Of a DNA stretch of 64,000 bases, positions 58,928 to 64,000 are shown piece after piece. Origin of the DNA: Bacillota bacterium (GTDB taxonomy: Bacteria; Bacillota; Clostridia; Christensenellales; Aristaeellaceae); the NCBI GenBank assembly GCA_023392515.1, contig JAEVYX010000073.1, forward strand, positions 15,525 to 79,524. The letters run 5' to 3'. Numbering within the stretch: the first letter of the stretch is position 1; each line of letters starts with the position of its first letter. Both the position numbers and the translations under genes were made by a program. Under the pieces are notes generated by a model, which made no database searches, was not told the DNA's origin, and saw nothing but the letters and a program-made list of their open reading frames with translations.

Positions 58928-60019
58928 ATGCAAAAAGGATATCTGCTGCTGGAAAACGGGAAGATTTTTGAAGGAAATTGCTTTGGCGCAATCAATGAAG
59001 CCGTCGGTGAGTTGGTGTTTACTACCAACATGACCGGCTATCTGGAAACGCTTACAGATCCCAGCTATTATGGACAAATGGTCGTACAGACCTTTCCCAT
59101 GATTGGGAACTATGGCGTCATTCCCCAGGACTTTGAGAGTAAAGCCCCTCACCTTTCCGCTTATATTGTCAGGGAATGGTGTGAAGCTCCAAACAACTTT
59201 CGCAGCCAGGGCAATTTGAATGACTATTTGAAATCGGCAGATATTCCAGGTCTGTGTGGGCTGGATACCCGGTCATTGACAAAGATTATCCGCCAAAAAG
59301 GCGTTATGAATGCAATGCTGCTGCTATCCTGCCCGCATCATACTGACGATTTGCTGAATAAAATGAAGGAATGGACCTCTCCCAAGGTAGAGGATGTGAC
59401 CTGTAAGGACATTACGACCGAAACGCCCGAAAATCCCTTACACCGTGTAGTATTGTGGGATTTTGGAGCAAAGGGGAGCATTGGAAAAGCTTTGTATCAA
59501 AGAGGTTGTGAAGTAATAACAGTGCCAGCCGGAACTCGCGGGGATGAGATACTGGCTTTGCATCCCCAGGGAGTTATGCTTTCCAATGGGCCTGGAGATC
59601 CGGCAGACAATATTGATATTATTAAACAGATCGGACTGCTTTGTGAAGCGAAAATTCCCATCTTTGGCATTTGCCTTGGCCATCAATTACTGGCGCTGTC
59701 CCAAGGAGGGAAAACGGAAAAATTGAAGTATGGACACAGGGGTGGAAATCAGCCAGTGAAGGATTTAAAAACAGGCTGTCTCTATATGTCCAGCCAGAAC
59801 CATGGGTATGCGGTATCTCTTAACTACTTGCCCAAGGGCAGTTTTCTTCGGTATGAAAACGGAAACGATCTCACCTGTGAGGGTATTGACTATTTGAATA
59901 TTCCCGCATTTTCCGTACAGTTTCACCCCGAGGCATCCTGCGGCCCCTTGGATACACTTTATCTGTTTGACCGCTTTATGGCGCTGATGGGAGGGAATAA
60001 TTATGCCCTTGAATCCTGA
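58928..60019 (+). CDS. carA: Carbamoyl-phosphate synthase small (glutaminase) subunit
   Basis: 363 aa, started after GGAGGGGG. Its N-terminal domain (LENGKIFEGNCFG, GELVFTTNMTGYLETLTDPSYYGQMVVQTFPMIGNYG) and class I glutaminase domain with the catalytic Cys in FGICLGHQLLAL and His in VQFHPEA are complete. It releases ammonia from glutamine for CarB. Its last 17 bp overlap the carB start. It belongs to pyrimidine and/or arginine synthesis. Confidence 0.97.
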   Translation: MQKGYLLLENGKIFEGNCFGAINEAVGELVFTTNMTGYLETLTDPSYYGQMVVQTFPMIGNYGVIPQDFESKAPHLSAYIVREWCEAPNNFRSQGNLNDYLKSADIPGLCGLDTRSLTKIIRQKGVMNAMLLLSCPHHTDDLLNKMKEWTSPKVEDVTCKDITTETPENPLHRVVLWDFGAKGSIGKALYQRGCEVITVPAGTRGDEILALHPQGVMLSNGPGDPADNIDIIKQIGLLCEAKIPIFGICLGHQLLALSQGGKTEKLKYGHRGGNQPVKDLKTGCLYMSSQNHGYAVSLNYLPKGSFLRYENGNDLTCEGIDYLNIPAFSVQFHPEASCGPLDTLYLFDRFMALMGGNNYALES

Positions 60020-63000
60020 TATAAGAAGGGTGCTGATCATCGGCTCCGGCCCTATCGTTATCGGCCAGGCGGCGGAGTTTGACTATGCCGGTTCCCAAGC
60101 CTGCAGGGCGCTTAAGGAAGCGGGGCTGGAGGTCATTTTGATCAATCCTAACCCGGCCACCATCATGACGGATCGGGCCATGGCGGACAAAGTGTATATA
60201 GAACCCTTGACGCTGGAGACCATTCGCCGCATTATTCTTCAGGAAAAGCCAGACAGCCTGCTATCCACACTGGGCGGGCAAAGCGGACTTACGCTTTCCA
60301 TGCAGCTCGACAAGGAAGGCTTCCTGAAGGCTCATGGCGTAAAGCTCCTAGGTGCGAACAGGGAAACTATTGAAAAGGCGGAGGACCGCCAGCAGTTCAA
60401 GGATACCATGCTTGCGATCGGCCAGCCGGTCATTCCTTCCCTCGTGGTGGAGGATATACAGACCGCGTTGGAATTTGCCAAGGAGATCGGCTATCCGGTT
60501 ATTGTACGCCCCGCCTATACATTAGGCGGAAGCGGCGGTGGTATCGCTCATACCAGGGATTCCCTATTGGAAATCGCTCAAAACGGCCTGCGGATGTCGC
60601 CCATCCATCAAATACTGGTGGAAAAATGTATCTCCGGCTGGAAGGAAATCGAGTTTGAAGTCATGCGGGACGCGGCGGGCAACGTAGTCTCCGTATGCAG
60701 CATGGAGAACTTTGACCCTGTGGGTGTTCATACAGGAGACAGCATTGTGGCAGCTCCTGCGCTGACGCTTTCAGACAAGGAATATCAAATGCTTCGCCGG
60801 GCAGCGCTGGATATCATCAGCGCCCTTAAGATTGAAGGAGGATGCAACTGCCAGTTTGCATTATATCCGGACAGTTTCGAGTATGCCGTCATTGAGGTCA
60901 ACCCCCGGGTGTCCCGTTCTTCGGCTCTTGCCTCCAAGGCTACGGGCTATCCCATAGCAAAGGTGTCGGCCCAGATTGCTATCGGGTATACGCTGGACGA
61001 GATCAAAAATGCCATTACAGGAAAAACCTGCGCATGCTTTGAACCTGCCTTGGACTATGTGGTGGTGAAGCTGCCCAAATGGCCGTTTGACAAGTTTGTT
61101 TATGGCCGCCGCAGCCTGGGTACCCAGATGAAGGCTACCGGCGAAGTGATGGCCATTGGCACATGCCTGGAGCAGGCGCTGATGAAAGCTGTCCGTGGCG
61201 CGGAAATTTCTCAGGATACACTTCGCATGAAAAAGATGGCGCAGCTGAACGACGAGGCATTGCTGGCGTTTATTGATGACTGCACCGACGAGCGGCTGTT
61301 TGCTTTGTACGAGGCAATGGACCGGAGCATTACGCTGGAAAGCCTACATCAGCACACCGGGATTGATCTCTTCTTTTTGGAGAAGATCGCGCGGCTGCAC
61401 GCAATGGAACAACGTCTGTCAAAAGGCAGCTTAACGGAAGAAACGTATCTTCAGGCAAAAAATATGGGTTTCCCCGACAAGGCTATTCAGCGGCTTACCG
61501 GATGTGACACTTTTAAGCCCCGTTTGCCTGTTTATAAAATGGTGGATACATGTGCTGCCGAATTTGAGGCACAAACGCCATATTTCTATGCCACGTATGA
61601 TGAGGAAAATGAAGCGGAGGATTTTATCGGGAAACAAGCACAGAAGAAGCCCTGTGTAGTGGTATTGGGCTCAGGACCTATCCGCATCGGCCAGGGGATT
61701 GAGTTTGATTACGCTTCCGTTCACTGCGTAAGAACGCTGAAGAAGCATGGCTACGATGTAGTGATGATCAATAACAATCCTGAAACGGTTTCCACCGATT
61801 TTGACACTGCAGACCGGCTGTACTTTGAGCCGCTCACTCCTGAGGATGTAATGGGTGTGCTAAAGACGGAAAAGCCCGTAGGGGTTGTGGTGGCATTCGG
61901 CGGCCAGACAGCTATCAAGCTGACGGGCTTTTTGCGCAAGGCTGGAGTGAACATCCTTGGCACCAGCGCTGACAGCATCGATGCCGCAGAAGACCGCAAG
62001 CGGTTTGATGCCATATTGGAGTCGCTTCATATCAAGCGTCCGGCAGGATGCACCGTATCCACCAGTGAGGAAGCGGTGAAATTCGCCAACCGCCTTGGAT
62101 ATCCTGTTTTGGTGCGGCCCAGTTACGTGCTGGGAGGCCAGAATATGATCATCGCCTTTTCGGATGACGACATTCGGGAATATATGCAGATTATCCTTGC
62201 CCAAGGCATCGAAAATCCAATCCTGATAGATCAATACCTCCTGGGGGTGGAGGTGGAAACGGATGCCATCTGCGATGGAACCGATGTGCTGATCCCCGGT
62301 ATCATGGAGCATATCGAGCGTGCAGGGGTTCATTCGGGAGATTCCATGGCCGTCTATCCCGCCTGGAATTTGAACGGCGCTTTGACCCAGCGGTTGATTG
62401 AGGCAACAAGGTCTCTGGCGCTGGCACTGAATACCATCGGCCTTATCAACATTCAATTTGTAATTTACAGAAACCAAGTCTATGTCATAGAGGCCAATCC
62501 CCGGGCCTCCCGTACGGTACCCTACATCAGCAAAGTGACAGGTGTTCCGGTAGTAGAACTGGCAGTACGCTGCATGCTGGGGGAGAAGCTCTCTGATATG
62601 GGGTATGGTACAGGCCTGTACCGGCAGTCACCCTACTATGCGGTAAAGGTACCCGCTTTTTCCTTTGAAAAGCTGAAAGACGTGGATACTCATTTAGGCC
62701 CGGAAATGAAATCCACCGGTGAAGTGCTGGGGGTAGGCCGTACCCTGGAGGAAGCGCTCTTTAAGGGCCTTGTCGGTGCCGGCTATCAGATGAAAAAGAC
62801 AGGTGGCCTGCTTGTAACCGTTCGGGATATTGACAAGCGTGAAGCAACAGAAACGGCACGAAAATTTGTCGCGCTGGGATTCTCATTGTACGCCACCCCG
62901 GGCACAGCAAAGACTCTGATGGAAGCGGGACTTCCGGCAACGGTGGTCGACAAGGAGGATACAGGAGCTCTTCTGGAAAGCGGCAAAGTACAGTATGTCA

Positions 63001-64000
63001 TTTCCACCTCCAGCAAAGGCCGTTTTCCAACTAAAAACAGTGTAAAAATGCGCCGCAAGGCGGTCGAACGGGCCATTCCCGTATTTACCAGCATGGACAC
63101 AGCCAATGCGCTGGGAAGTGCCCTGAGTTCCCGCTATTCCCAAAACAGCGTGGAATTGGTGGACATGAACCACATGCGCAAGACTCGGGAAAAGTTGCAC
63201 TTTCTCAAAATGCGGGCTACCGGGAATGACTACATTTACTTTGACTGCTTTGAACAGAACATCCCCAGCCCGGAATCCTTGAGTGTGCGTGTATCCAGCC
63301 GCCGAAAAGGCATTGGCGGGGACGGCATTGTTTTGATCCTTCCTTCAGATATAGCGGATGCAAAAATGCGCATGTTCAATTCTGATGGCAGCGAGGGGGA
63401 AGTAGCCGGGAATGCCATGCGCTGCGTAGGAAAATATCTGTACGAGTCCGGAAGGGTGCGCAAGGAGAATATATTGCTCGAAACCGGTGGCGGTATAAAA
63501 GCCCTGCAATTATACCTTCGGGATGGGATGGTATACTCAGCGTGTGTTAAAATGGGACAGCCTAATTTTGCTCCGCAGGCCGTACCTGTTGCCCTGGAGG
63601 GAGAGGTCGTTGGGCGAACCGTACCTTTGGCAGGGGAGGAAAGAAAGATTTCCTGCCTATCCATGGGAAACCCGCATTGTGTGATTTTTGTACCGGATGT
63701 GGACCAGGTGGATTTGGAAAAGGTGGGCCCTGCCATCGAATGCGATCCGCTTTTTCCCCATCGTGCCAATGTTTCCTTTGCCCAGATAATCGACCGAAAT
63801 ACTTTCAAAATGAGGGTATGGGAGCGCGGCATAGGGGAAACCTGGGCTTGCGGCACTGGGGCCTGTGCAGTAGCCGCCGCTGCCGTTCGGTGCGGTTTAT
63901 GCGACCGGGATACAGATATCTCCTTAAGGCTTATTGGGGGCGAATTGGTCGTCCGCTTTGACGCGGAAGGGCTGTGGATGACAGGCGATGTGCAAAAGGA
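60003..64000 (+). CDS. carB: Fused carbamoyl-phosphate synthase large subunit - diaminopimelate epimerase (3' end cut)
   Basis: Starts at an ATG behind GGGAGGG, overlapping carA, and is open without a stop through the last base (1332 codons seen). Residues 1 to about 1063 are a full-length CarB: IIGSGPIVIGQAAEFDYAG, two ATP-grasp halves (RPAYTLGGSGGG; RPSYVLGGQ) and the C-terminal MGS-like regulatory domain ending near VELVDMN. With almost no linker, from about 1064 the frame reads LHFLKMRATGNDYIYFD, the start of DapF, with both catalytic Cys in GNAMRCVGK (1141) and WACGTGACA (1283). DapF turns LL- into meso-diaminopimelate for lysine and peptidoglycan. No ribosome site precedes the internal Met 1070, so one polypeptide is expected. 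Confidence 0.9.
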   Translation, partial: MPLNPDIRRVLIIGSGPIVIGQAAEFDYAGSQACRALKEAGLEVILINPNPATIMTDRAMADKVYIEPLTLETIRRIILQEKPDSLLSTLGGQSGLTLSMQLDKEGFLKAHGVKLLGANRETIEKAEDRQQFKDTMLAIGQPVIPSLVVEDIQTALEFAKEIGYPVIVRPAYTLGGSGGGIAHTRDSLLEIAQNGLRMSPIHQILVEKCISGWKEIEFEVMRDAAGNVVSVCSMENFDPVGVHTGDSIVAAPALTLSDKEYQMLRRAALDIISALKIEGGCNCQFALYPDSFEYAVIEVNPRVSRSSALASKATGYPIAKVSAQIAIGYTLDEIKNAITGKTCACFEPALDYVVVKLPKWPFDKFVYGRRSLGTQMKATGEVMAIGTCLEQALMKAVRGAEISQDTLRMKKMAQLNDEALLAFIDDCTDERLFALYEAMDRSITLESLHQHTGIDLFFLEKIARLHAMEQRLSKGSLTEETYLQAKNMGFPDKAIQRLTGCDTFKPRLPVYKMVDTCAAEFEAQTPYFYATYDEENEAEDFIGKQAQKKPCVVVLGSGPIRIGQGIEFDYASVHCVRTLKKHGYDVVMINNNPETVSTDFDTADRLYFEPLTPEDVMGVLKTEKPVGVVVAFGGQTAIKLTGFLRKAGVNILGTSADSIDAAEDRKRFDAILESLHIKRPAGCTVSTSEEAVKFANRLGYPVLVRPSYVLGGQNMIIAFSDDDIREYMQIILAQGIENPILIDQYLLGVEVETDAICDGTDVLIPGIMEHIERAGVHSGDSMAVYPAWNLNGALTQRLIEATRSLALALNTIGLINIQFVIYRNQVYVIEANPRASRTVPYISKVTGVPVVELAVRCMLGEKLSDMGYGTGLYRQSPYYAVKVPAFSFEKLKDVDTHLGPEMKSTGEVLGVGRTLEEALFKGLVGAGYQMKKTGGLLVTVRDIDKREATETARKFVALGFSLYATPGTAKTLMEAGLPATVVDKEDTGALLESGKVQYVISTSSKGRFPTKNSVKMRRKAVERAIPVFTSMDTANALGSALSSRYSQNSVELVDMNHMRKTREKLHFLKMRATGNDYIYFDCFEQNIPSPESLSVRVSSRRKGIGGDGIVLILPSDIADAKMRMFNSDGSEGEVAGNAMRCVGKYLYESGRVRKENILLETGGGIKALQLYLRDGMVYSACVKMGQPNFAPQAVPVALEGEVVGRTVPLAGEERKISCLSMGNPHCVIFVPDVDQVDLEKVGPAIECDPLFPHRANVSFAQIIDRNTFKMRVWERGIGETWACGTGACAVAAAAVRCGLCDRDTDISLRLIGGELVVRFDAEGLWMTGDVQK

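Noticed and set aside
63195..63212. Internal TTG/ATG codons at the carB-dapF junction as a separate dapF start
   Set aside because: There is no stop codon for carB before them and no GGAGG-like site at a useful distance, so a fusion is the simpler reading.
1..64000. tRNA, rRNA, CRISPR arrays, transposases, phage genes
   Set aside because: Looked for by eye on both strands; no cloverleaf, repeat-spacer array or mobile-element gene was found. A covariance-model scan could still find a small RNA I missed.

Overview
The window looks like a chromosomal segment of an endospore-forming, anaerobic, Gram-positive bacterium of the Clostridia. The reasons are the sporulation genes (yabP, yabQ, yqfC, yqfD, a cotJ spore-coat cluster, a YIEGIA pair), Firmicutes-type neighbourhoods (yqfC-yqfD-phoH-pgpH-ybeY-cdd-era; purR-glmU-pth-mfd), consensus sigma-A promoters with strong AGGAGG ribosome sites, lipoprotein boxes, and a secreted flavin reductase typical of anaerobes. 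Base composition is moderate and even. No rRNA, tRNA, CRISPR array, prophage or insertion sequence was seen. The genus cannot be named from the sequence alone.

Layout. 1-8 kb: a cut MATE exporter, a DUF503 protein, a membrane alpha/beta hydrolase, a LytTR regulator with its DUF3021 partner, the YIEGIA pair, cheV and rplS. 7.3-12.5 kb: a LysR regulator divergent from a secreted FMN/FAD reductase, then an AraD/isomerase sugar operon. 12.7-17.2 kb: a solute-binding lipoprotein coupled to a Cache-GGDEF-EAL protein. 17.6-27.3 kb: ftsH-dabb facing away from a galT, GH127-like, dus operon that ends in two unknown secreted proteins. 27.3-34.3 kb: BirA-controlled bioY, yabP-yabQ-divIC-ppx, a PrsA-like foldase, the cotJ cluster and a sodium symporter. 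34.5-47.8 kb: two conserved housekeeping/sporulation operons. 47.8-51.5 kb: a leftward operon joining an unknown 230-aa protein, two tandem 27-aa membrane micropeptides, an HD-GYP phosphodiesterase and a DUF5317 protein. 51.7-64 kb: a D-2-hydroxyacid dehydrogenase, a frameshifted amidohydrolase, an EamA exporter, ilvE, an unknown, rluA-type and HAD genes, a PPC protein, then carA and carB.

The main surprises are gene fusions and small genes. carB is fused in frame to dapF, ybeY to cytidine deaminase, and cotJA to cotJB. The two 27-aa peptides near 50.4-50.6 kb differ mostly by synonymous codons, so they are under protein-level selection. They sit inside a 162-bp tandem duplication with a long inverted repeat and a hairpin over one ribosome site. 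This micropeptide operon is the best candidate for an undescribed system.

Second-messenger control recurs: a GGDEF-EAL protein and an HD-GYP protein for c-di-GMP, and PgpH for c-di-AMP. Several enzyme-family members have lost canonical active-site residues (the GH127-like protein, the GlmU nucleotidyltransferase half, the fumarate-reductase-like flavoprotein), which suggests changed functions.
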